Origin: BOG-1112 sp964611335
GTDB lineage: Bacteria; Bdellovibrionota_B; Oligoflexia; Oligoflexales; Bog-1112
DNA: 64,000 nucleotides
NCBI GenBank assembly: GCA_964611335.1
Contig: CAZSXR010000003.1
Coordinates: 1-64,000, forward strand
Reading direction: 5' to 3'
Position numbers and translations under genes: made by a program. Every line of letters begins with the position of its first letter. The first letter of the stretch is position 1. Positions 50,653 through 58,826 of this stretch are shown in pieces. Below the pieces are notes generated by a model. The model did not search any database. It saw nothing but the letters and a program-made list of their open reading frames with translations, and was not told the origin of the DNA.

Positions 50653-52179
50653 ATGAATATGGGATTAGAAACTCTTAAGAACTTTGGAATCCAACATCCT
50701 TATAAAGCAAAGTATGGTAATTATATAAATGGTACTTTCACTCCTCCCATAGACGGAAACTACTTTCAAAATATTTCTCCGATTACAGGAAAAGAATTTT
50801 GCGAAATTCCTCGTTCGAATGAAAAAGATATAGAACTTGCTCTCGACGCTGCGCATGCAGCAAAAGACACATGGGGAAAAACAAACCCTGCAGATCGTGC
50901 AAACATACTCAACAAAATGGCAGATGTCCTAGAAAAGAATCTCAACTCACTCGCAATTGCAGAAACCATAGATAATGGAAAACCTCTGCGCGAAACGCTT
51001 GCTGCAGACATCCCTCTTGCTATAGACCACTTCCGTTATTTTGCAAGTTGCATCCGTTCCCAAGAAGGAAGTCACAGTGAAATTGATCACGAAACTCTCG
51101 CGTATCATTTTCACGAACCCCTAGGAGTAGTCGGTCAAATTATACCCTGGAATTTTCCCATACTCATGGCTGTTTGGAAAATTGCTCCGGCTCTTGCTGC
51201 AGGTAACTGTATTGTTCTCAAACCTGCAGAACAGACACCTGCTTCTGTTTTGTATATGATAGAACTTATAGGAAATCTCCTACCTCCAGGTGTTCTCAAT
51301 ATAGTAAATGGATTTGGTATTGAAGCAGGGAAACCACTCGCAAGTTCTAAACGCGTATCTAAAGTTGCTTTCACGGGAGAAACCACAACCGGAAAACTTG
51401 TTTTAGAATATGCTTCGAAAAATTTAATTCCTGTAACTTTGGAGCTAGGTGGTAAATCTCCAAACATATTTTTCGAAGATGTGATGGATAAAGACGACGC
51501 CTACTTTGATAAAGCACTCGAAGGTTTTGCAATGTTTGCTTTAAACCAAGGTGAAGTTTGCACCTGTCCTTCCCGTGCTTTAATCCAAGAGTCTATCTAC
51601 GAAAAATTTATGGAGCGTGCACTTAAACGCGTTGCTCAAATCAAAATTGGGAACCCCCTCGATATGTCCACAATGAGCGGTGCTCAAGCTTCCAGTGAAC
51701 AGATGGATAAAATTCTTTCCTATATTCAAGTGGGAAAACAAGAAGGCGCAGAACTTCTAATGGGTGGAAAGAGAATCTTTTTAGAAGGTGATCTTAAAGA
51801 AGGTTTCTATATGGAACCCACAGTTTTCAAAGGTCACAATAAAATGCGTTTGTTCCAGGAAGAAATTTTTGGACCTGTGCTTTCCGTGACAACTTTCAAA
51901 GACGAAGCAGAAGCTTTGGAGATTGCAAATGACACCCTTTACGGATTAGGTGCGGGTGTTTGGACGCGACAGGCGAATTTGGGCTATAGAATGGGAAGAG
52001 CTATCAAAGCTGGTCGTGTTTGGGTCAACTGCTACCATCTGTATCCTGCTCATGCGGCGTTTGGTGGTTATAAACAATCGGGGATAGGAAGAGAAACTCA
52101 CAAGATGATGTTGGATCACTACCAACAAACAAAGAATTTACTTGTGAGTTACAGTGAGTCCAAACTCGGATTTTTCTAG
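50653..52179 (+). CDS. NAD-dependent aldehyde dehydrogenase (acetaldehyde-type)
   Basis: 508 aa, full ALDH length. Blocks: PLGVVGQIIPWNFPILMAVWKIAPALAAGNCIVLKPAEQTP, VAFTGETTTGKL, LELGGKSPNIFFED with the general base Glu, the nucleophile Cys in NQGEVCTCPSRA, and EEIFGPVLSV. The GEVCTCPSR form is typical of ExaC/AldB-like enzymes acting on acetaldehyde or similar short aldehydes, so it could oxidise the acetaldehyde made by EutBC, encoded about 6.4 kb away. The ATG is preceded by GAAAGGATC. It overlaps nupC tail to tail by 4 bp. Confidence 0.92.
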   Translation: MNMGLETLKNFGIQHPYKAKYGNYINGTFTPPIDGNYFQNISPITGKEFCEIPRSNEKDIELALDAAHAAKDTWGKTNPADRANILNKMADVLEKNLNSLAIAETIDNGKPLRETLAADIPLAIDHFRYFASCIRSQEGSHSEIDHETLAYHFHEPLGVVGQIIPWNFPILMAVWKIAPALAAGNCIVLKPAEQTPASVLYMIELIGNLLPPGVLNIVNGFGIEAGKPLASSKRVSKVAFTGETTTGKLVLEYASKNLIPVTLELGGKSPNIFFEDVMDKDDAYFDKALEGFAMFALNQGEVCTCPSRALIQESIYEKFMERALKRVAQIKIGNPLDMSTMSGAQASSEQMDKILSYIQVGKQEGAELLMGGKRIFLEGDLKEGFYMEPTVFKGHNKMRLFQEEIFGPVLSVTTFKDEAEALEIANDTLYGLGAGVWTRQANLGYRMGRAIKAGRVWVNCYHLYPAHAAFGGYKQSGIGRETHKMMLDHYQQTKNLLVSYSESKLGFF

Positions 52180-53381
52180 AGCAAAATTCCCGCTACGCAA
52201 GCAGACATAAAGCTTGCAAGTGTTCCACCTAACATCGCTCTTAACCCACAGCTTGCAAGGTCTTTTCTGCGTGAGGGTTCAAGAGCACCGATCCCACCAA
52301 TTTGCATAGCAACGGAACTAAAATTTGCAAATCCACACAGAGCGTAGGTTGCAATAATAATCGAACGTTCACTAAGCGCACCTGCTTTCGTATGATCCGC
52401 AAGATGTATGTAAGCGATGAATTCGTTAATGACCGTTTTTTCTCCTAGGAGTTTTCCCACAATGGCTGTCTCATGCCAAGGTACACCTAACAAAAAAGCG
52501 AATGGTTGAAACACATAACCTACAAGGCTTTCGAAAGTTATGGAAAAACCAAAAACATTTCCAACTTTGCTAATAATCAAATTGATAAAAGCAATCAGAG
52601 CAATGAAAGCGATTAACATGGCTCCTACGTTTAAAGCAAGTTTGAGCCCCTCGGAAGCTCCATTGCAGGCTGCTTCGAAAATGTTTGTTTCTTTTTCCAA
52701 ATGTAATTCGATTCGGGATTCTTCACTTTTAGTTTCTGTTTCAGGGACAAGCAATTTTGAAATCAAAATGGCAGCAGGAGCGGACATAATGGAAGCTGTA
52801 ATCAGGTGCCCCGCAGAGATTCCAAAGCTTGCATAAGCGGATAATACAGCTCCTGAAGTCATTGCCATACCAACAGTCATCATGGTGTTGATCTCTGAAA
52901 GTGTCATTGATTTTAAATAAGGTTTAATAAAAAGTGCAGACTCTATTTGTCCTACAAAGACATTGGTCCCCGTCAGTAAACCTTCCACAGCAGAGGCATT
53001 AAGCCCATGTTTCATAATGTAGGAAAGGGCACGGATCATTCGTGGGATGATACCCCAATAGAAAAGCAGCGAAGAAAGTGCAGATATGAAAATAATTGTA
53101 GGAAGAACTCGGAAAGCAAAAACCTGTGTTGCAGGAGAGTCTCCAAAGAGAAACGAAGATCCTTTGTCAGAAAGAAGTAGAATTGCGTTGATTCCATGAC
53201 GGGCTGCTTCAAATATAGAACGTCCTAACTCGGTTCTTAAAATAAAGAGGGCAAAGAGAAACTGGAGAGCAAGTCCGCCACCGATAGCACGCCAATTCAC
53301 AATTCTGCGGTTTGTGGAAAAACACCAGGCTACAAACATCATAAAAAATAGGCCGAAAAAGCCTATGAACCTTTGTTCCAA
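52176..53381 (-). CDS. nupC: Concentrative nucleoside transporter, NupC family
   Basis: H+- or Na+-driven uptake of nucleosides across the inner membrane. 401 aa, about ten hydrophobic segments. Family blocks: GGLALQFLFALFILRTELGR, PTIIFISALSSLLFYWGIIPRMI, GTNVFVGQIESALFIKPYLKSMTLSEINTMMTVGMAMTSGAVLSAYASFG, and the end TYALCGFANFSSVAMQIGGIGALEPSRRKDLASCGLRAMLGGTLASFMSACVAGILL. With Udk (9.2 kb) and the URC genes it would support use of external pyrimidine nucleosides, though it is not in their operon. Confidence 0.93.
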   Translation of the reverse strand: MEQRFIGFFGLFFMMFVAWCFSTNRRIVNWRAIGGGLALQFLFALFILRTELGRSIFEAARHGINAILLLSDKGSSFLFGDSPATQVFAFRVLPTIIFISALSSLLFYWGIIPRMIRALSYIMKHGLNASAVEGLLTGTNVFVGQIESALFIKPYLKSMTLSEINTMMTVGMAMTSGAVLSAYASFGISAGHLITASIMSAPAAILISKLLVPETETKSEESRIELHLEKETNIFEAACNGASEGLKLALNVGAMLIAFIALIAFINLIISKVGNVFGFSITFESLVGYVFQPFAFLLGVPWHETAIVGKLLGEKTVINEFIAYIHLADHTKAGALSERSIIIATYALCGFANFSSVAMQIGGIGALEPSRRKDLASCGLRAMLGGTLASFMSACVAGILL

Positions 53382-53538
53382 ATCGTTCTCCTTTGAGTCT
53401 TAAGAATTTTTGTAAAGAGCGCTTGAGAGGCTTCGCTCTTCTAGCAGAGAGCTTCCCCTTTTTGAAAGTCTTTTCTTTAGAATTAGATGTGCTAAAATCT
53501 CAACTGTAATTGATCATACAAACAGAGGGTTCACTTCT

Positions 53539-54528
53539 ATGAGTTCTGGCGGAGAAGTGCTAGATAAGCAAGTCAAGCAAGATGCACAAAAGATAGAAAT
53601 GGTTTTGAGGGAATTGAGTCGTGTGATTGTGGGTCAAAATCCCATTACAAAACGGCTCTTAATGGCTATGATTTCCGGTGGCCATGTTTTATTGGAAGGC
53701 TTACCAGGTTTAGCAAAAACAACAGCCATTAAAAGTTTGGGAAAAGTAAGTGCTTTATCTTTTAAGCGGATACAATTTACCCCCGATCTTTTACCTGCAG
53801 ATCTTATAGGAACGCAGATCTATGATCCTCGCAATGCAGAATTCAAAGTGCGCAAGGGTCCTATATTTGCTCACCTTGTACTTGCGGATGAGATCAACAG
53901 AGCTCCTGCAAAAGTTCAGTCTGCTCTTTTAGAAGCGATGGAAGAAAAGCAGATCACAATTGGTGATCAAACCTATGTACTTGACGAACCTTTCCTCGTT
54001 ATGGCGACTCAAAACCCTATAGAACAAGAGGGAACCTATCCTTTGCCAGAGGCTCAAATTGACCGTTTTCTTTTCAAATTAAAAATGACTTATACTTCTC
54101 CTGAAGACGAAGTTGAAATCATTAAACGCTCAGCGCTGAGGAATGATTCTGAATTGGAAAAAGTTATTACGCGTCAAGAAATTATTTCCATGCGTGAGAC
54201 TGTTCAGAATATTTATGTCTCTGACAAAATTCGTCAGTATATTGTCAATATTGTCTACGCGACACGAACACCAAAACAAAGGGGTTTTAACGATCTTGCA
54301 ACGTATATTGAATACGGGGCGAGTCCACGCTCTTCGATTTATCTTGATCGTGTTGCACGTGTGAATGCGATGTGTGAGGGGCGAAGTTTTGTAAGTCCAC
54401 AGGATGTGAAAGATGTCTGTGTGGATATTCTTCGTCATCGGATTAAGCCGACGTATGAAGCAGAAGCTGAGAATATAAAATCAGAAGACATCATAGCAAA
54501 AATTCTTGATAGGGTGGATGTGCCTTAA
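53539..54528 (+). CDS. moxR: MoxR-family AAA+ ATPase
   Basis: 329 aa. Chaperone-like ATPase that usually works with VWA-domain proteins. Walker A GLPGLAKTT, Walker B LVLADEINRAPAK, sensor region MATQNPIEQEGTYPLPEAQIDRFLFKL, and the C-terminal lid with RHRIKPTYEAE. It heads the Bat operon: the DUF58 gene begins 1 bp after its stop, and the next six genes are spaced by 0-10 bp or overlap. A GAGGGTTCACTTCT ribosome region precedes the ATG. Confidence 0.95.
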   Translation: MSSGGEVLDKQVKQDAQKIEMVLRELSRVIVGQNPITKRLLMAMISGGHVLLEGLPGLAKTTAIKSLGKVSALSFKRIQFTPDLLPADLIGTQIYDPRNAEFKVRKGPIFAHLVLADEINRAPAKVQSALLEAMEEKQITIGDQTYVLDEPFLVMATQNPIEQEGTYPLPEAQIDRFLFKLKMTYTSPEDEVEIIKRSALRNDSELEKVITRQEIISMRETVQNIYVSDKIRQYIVNIVYATRTPKQRGFNDLATYIEYGASPRSSIYLDRVARVNAMCEGRSFVSPQDVKDVCVDILRHRIKPTYEAEAENIKSEDIIAKILDRVDVP

Positions 54529-54529
54529 G

Positions 54530-55414
54530 ATGCTTTCTTCGAAGATACTTCAGCAGATACGCAATATAGAACTCAAAGCGGGGCGTCTTGTCAATGATGC
54601 CTTAGCGGGTGAGTATGTTTCTGTATTCCGTGGAATGGGAATGGAATTCGATAGAGTTCGTGAATATGAAGCAGGAGACGATGTTCGCACCATCGATTGG
54701 AACGTAACAGCTCGAACAAATGCGCCTTATGTTAAAATTTTCCGAGAAGAGCGGGAACTTACTCTCATGCTTCTTGTGGATGTGAGCCCTTCTCAATCTT
54801 TTGGTAGTACTGGCACCTTCAAGAACGAAGCAACCACTGAACTGGCTGCTATACTTGCTTTTCTTGCAATCAAAAATAATGACAAGGTTGGATTGATTTT
54901 GTTTTCCGATCATGTCGAGCAGTATATTCCACCGAAAAAAGGTCGTTCGCATGTTTGGAAAATTATCAGGGAAGTTTTGACTTACCGAGGTAAAGGTAAA
55001 ACTACAAATATGAAGGAGGCTCTCGATTTCTTCAATCGCGTGAGTAAACGGAAAACGATGTGCTTTTTGCTTTCCGATTTTTGTGTAGATCATTTTGAAA
55101 AAGCTCTGGAATTAGCAGCTCATCGTCATGATTTGACTTGTGTAGAAGTAAGGGATGCGCGTGAGAAGGAATTGCCAGCCAATGGTCTCATGGAATTTCA
55201 AGATGCAGAAACAGGTGAACGACTTGTAATTGATACAAGTGATTCAGGGTTTAGAAAAATGTATTCAGAAAAAGTTTTGAAAGACCAAGAGAAACGCATC
55301 GATTTTTTTAGAAAACACAAAGTGGATTTCTTTGCAGTCAACACACAGGACTCTATAGTGCAGGCTGTTATTCGTTATATGCATTTACGTGAACGACGGT
55401 TGAAATTGCGATGA
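54530..55414 (+). CDS. DUF58 protein (Bat operon)
   Basis: 294 aa from the ATG at 54530, one base after the moxR stop. The DUF58 signature is FRGMGMEFDRVREYEAGDDVRTIDWNVTARTNAPYVKIFREERELTLMLLVDVSPS, leading into a VWA-like fold with the metal-site form DVSPSQS. The rest (LILFSDHVEQYIPPKKGRSHVWKIIREVLTY, CFLLSDFC) is typical. DUF58-MoxR pairs occur beside Bat genes in spirochaetes, Bacteroidetes and predatory or related bacteria and are linked to stress tolerance. The stop overlaps the next start by 4 bp (ATGA). Confidence 0.93.
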   Translation: MLSSKILQQIRNIELKAGRLVNDALAGEYVSVFRGMGMEFDRVREYEAGDDVRTIDWNVTARTNAPYVKIFREERELTLMLLVDVSPSQSFGSTGTFKNEATTELAAILAFLAIKNNDKVGLILFSDHVEQYIPPKKGRSHVWKIIREVLTYRGKGKTTNMKEALDFFNRVSKRKTMCFLLSDFCVDHFEKALELAAHRHDLTCVEVRDAREKELPANGLMEFQDAETGERLVIDTSDSGFRKMYSEKVLKDQEKRIDFFRKHKVDFFAVNTQDSIVQAVIRYMHLRERRLKLR

Positions 55415-56001
55415 GTATGCAGGATCAAAATATAGATAATTCCCTTCCTCCTCACGGGTTGAGGGATTTGATTCCTTATAAATTTTTTTGGGAAGATCTG
55501 TGGCCTAAAGCTCTTGTAGTTTTAGGAATACTTTTACTTTTGTTTATTCTTTATAAATTGGGAAAGAAATTTTTTAAGAGAGCACCGAAAGTTGTCATTC
55601 CTGAAGATCCTTTTTTAGTTTTGGAACGTAAGCTGTCCAAAATGCTTCCACCTGAACCATTTGAAGGAAAGCCGAGTACGCAGTATTTTTTCGATTTGAA
55701 TATGATTTTTCGGCAATTTTTGGAACTTTGTTTAAAAATTCCCGCAACGGATTTAACCTTACAAGAATTGAAAGAACCTTTGCGTTTTAAAAGTCCTCTT
55801 TCAAGGGAAGTGACAGAAGATATTTTGAAGTTTTTAGAACGCAGTGAGTATATTAAATATGCAGGTTTCGAGACCAATCTTGATGAAGCGAAAGAATGCC
55901 ATTTGCAAGTCATCAAGTGGGTTTCCTATATTCGTCCTCGTCGTTTAGAAGAATCTTCTAAAGATCAGAGTGTCATGAATTTGATGAAAGAAGGGGTTTA
56001 A
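55411..56001 (+). CDS. Bat-operon membrane-anchored protein (DUF4381-like)
   Basis: 196 aa with one TM helix at about residues 28-48 (WPKALVVLGILLLLFILYKLGKKFF) and a cytosolic domain with Pro-rich PPEPFEGKPSTQYFFDLNMIFRQFLELCLKIPATDLTLQELKE and SEYIKYAGFETNLDEAKECHLQVIKWV. Position and layout match the small membrane gene between DUF58 and batA in other Bat operons. The stop overlaps nothing, and the downstream batA reading begins 2 bp later if its AUC start is accepted. Confidence 0.8.
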   Translation: MSMQDQNIDNSLPPHGLRDLIPYKFFWEDLWPKALVVLGILLLLFILYKLGKKFFKRAPKVVIPEDPFLVLERKLSKMLPPEPFEGKPSTQYFFDLNMIFRQFLELCLKIPATDLTLQELKEPLRFKSPLSREVTEDILKFLERSEYIKYAGFETNLDEAKECHLQVIKWVSYIRPRRLEESSKDQSVMNLMKEGV

Positions 56002-56005
56002 AATC
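55993..56005 (+). promoter_or_regulatory. Ribosome site and AUC start codon of batA
   Basis: GGGG at 55993-55996 (within GAAGGGG) lies 6 bases before ATC at 56003. No ATG, GTG or TTG occurs in the batA frame between the TGA stops upstream and the TTG at 56045. The residues coded between 56003 and 56045 (VSSFAQPYYLLILLI) are the conserved N-terminal helix of BatA. The most likely start is therefore ATC. Confidence 0.5.
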
Positions 56006-56980
56006 GTTAGTTCTTTTGCACAACCTTATTATCTTCTGATTCTCTTGATTTTAATTCCTATGTTTTATTGGGAATTCAAGAGACCTCGAACGACATTTAT
56101 ATTTCCGTCTTTAAAGACGATGAAGACTCTAACTCACGGCTCTTTACTACACCGTCTACCCTTCTTTTTGAGGGTTTTGAGTGTCGTTATGCTTTCTCTA
56201 GCACTTGCGCGTCCCCAGTCTGGTCGCAGTCAGTCGAAGCGTCGGACAGAAGGAGTCGACATCATGCTTGTTGCAGATACTTCAGGTTCCATGAATGCTT
56301 TGGACTTTGTTATCGAAGGAAAAAGAACGAATCGACTTTCCGTCGTTGAAAAAGCGATGGAGGATTTTGTGCAAGCACGAACAGATGATCGCATAGGATT
56401 GGTTGTATTTGGAACTTATGCTTATGCTTTGTCTCCTTTAACTCTGGATCATGATGTTATTTTGGAATTGATCGATAATATGAAAGTCGGAATGGCAGGA
56501 GAGGAGACTGCCATTGGAGATGCGATTGGTGTTGCAACGAATCGCTTGAAAGATATTACTTCGAAAAGCAAGATAATTATTTTGCTTACCGATGGTGAAA
56601 ACGATGCAGGAAAATTAGATCCGAGAGAGGCAGCAGAAGCTGCAAAAGCAATGGGAATTAAAATCTATACTGTCGGTGTTGGAAGCGAAGGAGATGTCCC
56701 TATTCAAACTCCTTATGGATACCAACGTGTGCGTTTGCCTATAGATGAAAAGCTGCTTAAAGAAATTGCAGATATGACAGGTGCTCGTTATTTTAGAGCT
56801 ACAGATACCGATGCTTTATTTGACATCTATCATACGATTGATAGTTTGGAAAAGACTTCAACGGAAGTAGAAGTCTTTTATAATTATGATGAGCATTTCA
56901 TGTATCTGGTTTGGCCTGTGCTGATGCTTTTGTTTATGGAAATTCTATTGAGAACAACTCGCTTGAGAAGGCTTCCCTAA
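56003..56980 (+). CDS. batA: BatA, VWA-domain membrane protein
   Basis: 325 aa if begun at the ATC at 56003; the shorter alternative from TTG 56045 loses half of the first TM helix. Layout: TM (FAQPYYLLILLILIPMFYWEF), TM (LPFFLRVLSVVMLSLALARPQ), VWA domain with MIDAS DTSGSMN, VVFGTYAYALSPLT, ILLTDGENDAG, and a C-terminal TM (FMYLVWPVLMLLFMEILL). It is inner-membrane bound with the VWA domain in the periplasm in family models. The stop TAA overlaps the ATG of batB by one base. The rare start may limit BatA relative to BatB. Confidence 0.88.
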   Translation: MVSSFAQPYYLLILLILIPMFYWEFKRPRTTFIFPSLKTMKTLTHGSLLHRLPFFLRVLSVVMLSLALARPQSGRSQSKRRTEGVDIMLVADTSGSMNALDFVIEGKRTNRLSVVEKAMEDFVQARTDDRIGLVVFGTYAYALSPLTLDHDVILELIDNMKVGMAGEETAIGDAIGVATNRLKDITSKSKIIILLTDGENDAGKLDPREAAEAAKAMGIKIYTVGVGSEGDVPIQTPYGYQRVRLPIDEKLLKEIADMTGARYFRATDTDALFDIYHTIDSLEKTSTEVEVFYNYDEHFMYLVWPVLMLLFMEILLRTTRLRRLP

Positions 56981-58818
56981 TGGTTTTTGGAGACACTAAA
57001 ATCCTTTTGCTATTATGGGTTCTTCCCCTCTTATTTCTTTTAACTGTTGTGGAAGTGAGAACTATACGTCGTCGTTTTGAAAGTTTTGCTCGTCTGCGTT
57101 TAGAAGACCTTCTTTCTCGTGTGTGGAGTTACAAAAAAACGGTATTTAAAAGTCTTTTGCTTTGTTTAAGCTTTGCTCTTTTAGTCTTTGCACTTGCTCG
57201 TCCACGTTGGGATTTTGAGTGGAAAGATGTTCACAGAGGTGGGACCGATATTGTCATTGCTTTGGATCTTTCAACTTCAATGCTTGCAACAGATATTTCT
57301 CCGAACCGTTTGGAAAGAGCCAAGCGAGAAATTATGGATCTTCTTAAAATCCTAAAAGGAGATCGTGTTGGTATTGTTGCATTTGCGGGTGTTGCATTTG
57401 TGTATACTCCGTTAACTGTCGATTACAGACTTGTCGACATTTTTATGAAACAACTCAGTTTGAAACTGATGCCTGTTCAAGGAACAGCTATTGGGGAGGC
57501 CCTACATCAATCTATAGACGCTTTAGAGAAAGCTTCTTCTACAGATACCCAGGGCAAAGCTGTCATTCTCATTACAGATGGAGAAGATCAAGGAACCGAT
57601 GTTCTTTCTATTGCAAAACAAGCAAAGGAGAAGGGCATCCATATACATGCTGTGGGGATAGGTTCTGAAGCAGGTGCCCCTATCCCTTTACCTGACGGTG
57701 GATTTAAAAAAGACCAGAATGGAAACATCGTTGTTTCGAAATTGGATGAGAGAACTCTGCAATCTATCACTGCAGAAACAGGTGGACTCTACGTACGTTC
57801 GAGTACGGGAAATCTTGATCTAGATCAGATTTACAAAAGTATAAAAAAAGGGACGCCTGACGAAGAGGGGGAAATTTCACGACAAAAAATTTGGCATGAG
57901 CGCTTCCAGATTTTCTTAGCTCTTGCTTTGTTTTTATTAGTTCTTGAGTTTTTTATGAGGAGTACTTTGCCAAAAAAACAAGGAGAGAGAAAAACGGATC
58001 TTTCGTTCTTAGTTTTATTTTGCATAGCTGCTTTTTTAAATCCTAAGCTTCATGCAAATGATGCGAGAGAGGGACAAAAAGCTTTTGAAGCTAAAGATTA
58101 TAAGACGGCATCTGATAAATTTACGAACGCTGAAATCAAAGAACCAGACCAACTCCAACATGCATACAATCGTGGTGTGAGCCAATTTTACAATAAGCAA
58201 TACAAAGAAGCTTCCGAGGCCTTCGCGAAATCTGCATTATCTCAGGATAAAAATTTGGCAGAGAGATCCTATTATAACTTGGGAAATACAGAAGCAGCTC
58301 AGCAGAAATATGAAGAAGCTATTAAAGCTTATGAGCAAGCATTGGGAGTGAATCCTCAGGATAAAGAGGCGCAAGAAAATTTGCAATGGGCAAAGAAAAA
58401 ACTTGAGGAACAAAAGCAAAAACAAGAAGAGAACAAAGATAAAAAAGACGAAAAAGAAAATAAAGACGAGAAGAAAGATCAAAAACAAGATCAGAGTCAG
58501 GATAAGGATAAAAAGGACGAACCTAAAAAGGATGACTCAAAAAAAGACGAAAAAGAAAATAAAGACAGTAAAGATTCTAAAGACGAAAAAGAGAACGCAG
58601 AGAAAAAACAAGCAGACAAAGAAAATTCGAAAGAAAAAGAGAATGCGAAACAGAATGAAGAACATCAAGCGCAGCAAGGAAAAGAGGGTGCAGAGCCTAA
58701 GGAATTGAGCAAAGAGCAGGCCGAAAAATTACTGCGTATGATGGAAAATCAGGAACAGGTTTATGGGATGCCTCCTAAATATAGGAAGCCTTCTAAGACA
58801 CCTGATAAGGATTGGTAG
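56980..58818 (+). CDS. batB: BatB-BatC fusion: VWA domain plus TPR domain
   Basis: 612 aa from the ATG at 56980. The N-terminal half is BatB: two TM helices (ILLLLWVLPLLFLLTVVEV and SLLLCLSFALLVFALARPR), VWA with MIDAS DLSTSML, ITDGEDQGTD, and TM (FQIFLALALFLLVLEFF). A further hydrophobic segment (LSFLVLFCIAAFLNPKLHA) then leads to the BatC part with TPR units at about residues 365-470 (AFEAKDYKTASDKFTNA, YNRGVSQFYNKQYKEASEAF, YYNLGNTEAAQQKYEEAIKAYEQAL). The end is a very long Lys/Asp/Glu/Gln-rich stretch of about 120 residues followed by EQAEKLLRMMENQEQVYGMPPKYR. In other genomes batB and batC are often separate genes. Confidence 0.93.
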   Translation: MVFGDTKILLLLWVLPLLFLLTVVEVRTIRRRFESFARLRLEDLLSRVWSYKKTVFKSLLLCLSFALLVFALARPRWDFEWKDVHRGGTDIVIALDLSTSMLATDISPNRLERAKREIMDLLKILKGDRVGIVAFAGVAFVYTPLTVDYRLVDIFMKQLSLKLMPVQGTAIGEALHQSIDALEKASSTDTQGKAVILITDGEDQGTDVLSIAKQAKEKGIHIHAVGIGSEAGAPIPLPDGGFKKDQNGNIVVSKLDERTLQSITAETGGLYVRSSTGNLDLDQIYKSIKKGTPDEEGEISRQKIWHERFQIFLALALFLLVLEFFMRSTLPKKQGERKTDLSFLVLFCIAAFLNPKLHANDAREGQKAFEAKDYKTASDKFTNAEIKEPDQLQHAYNRGVSQFYNKQYKEASEAFAKSALSQDKNLAERSYYNLGNTEAAQQKYEEAIKAYEQALGVNPQDKEAQENLQWAKKKLEEQKQKQEENKDKKDEKENKDEKKDQKQDQSQDKDKKDEPKKDDSKKDEKENKDSKDSKDEKENAEKKQADKENSKEKENAKQNEEHQAQQGKEGAEPKELSKEQAEKLLRMMENQEQVYGMPPKYRKPSKTPDKDW

Positions 58819-58826
58819 TATATTCA

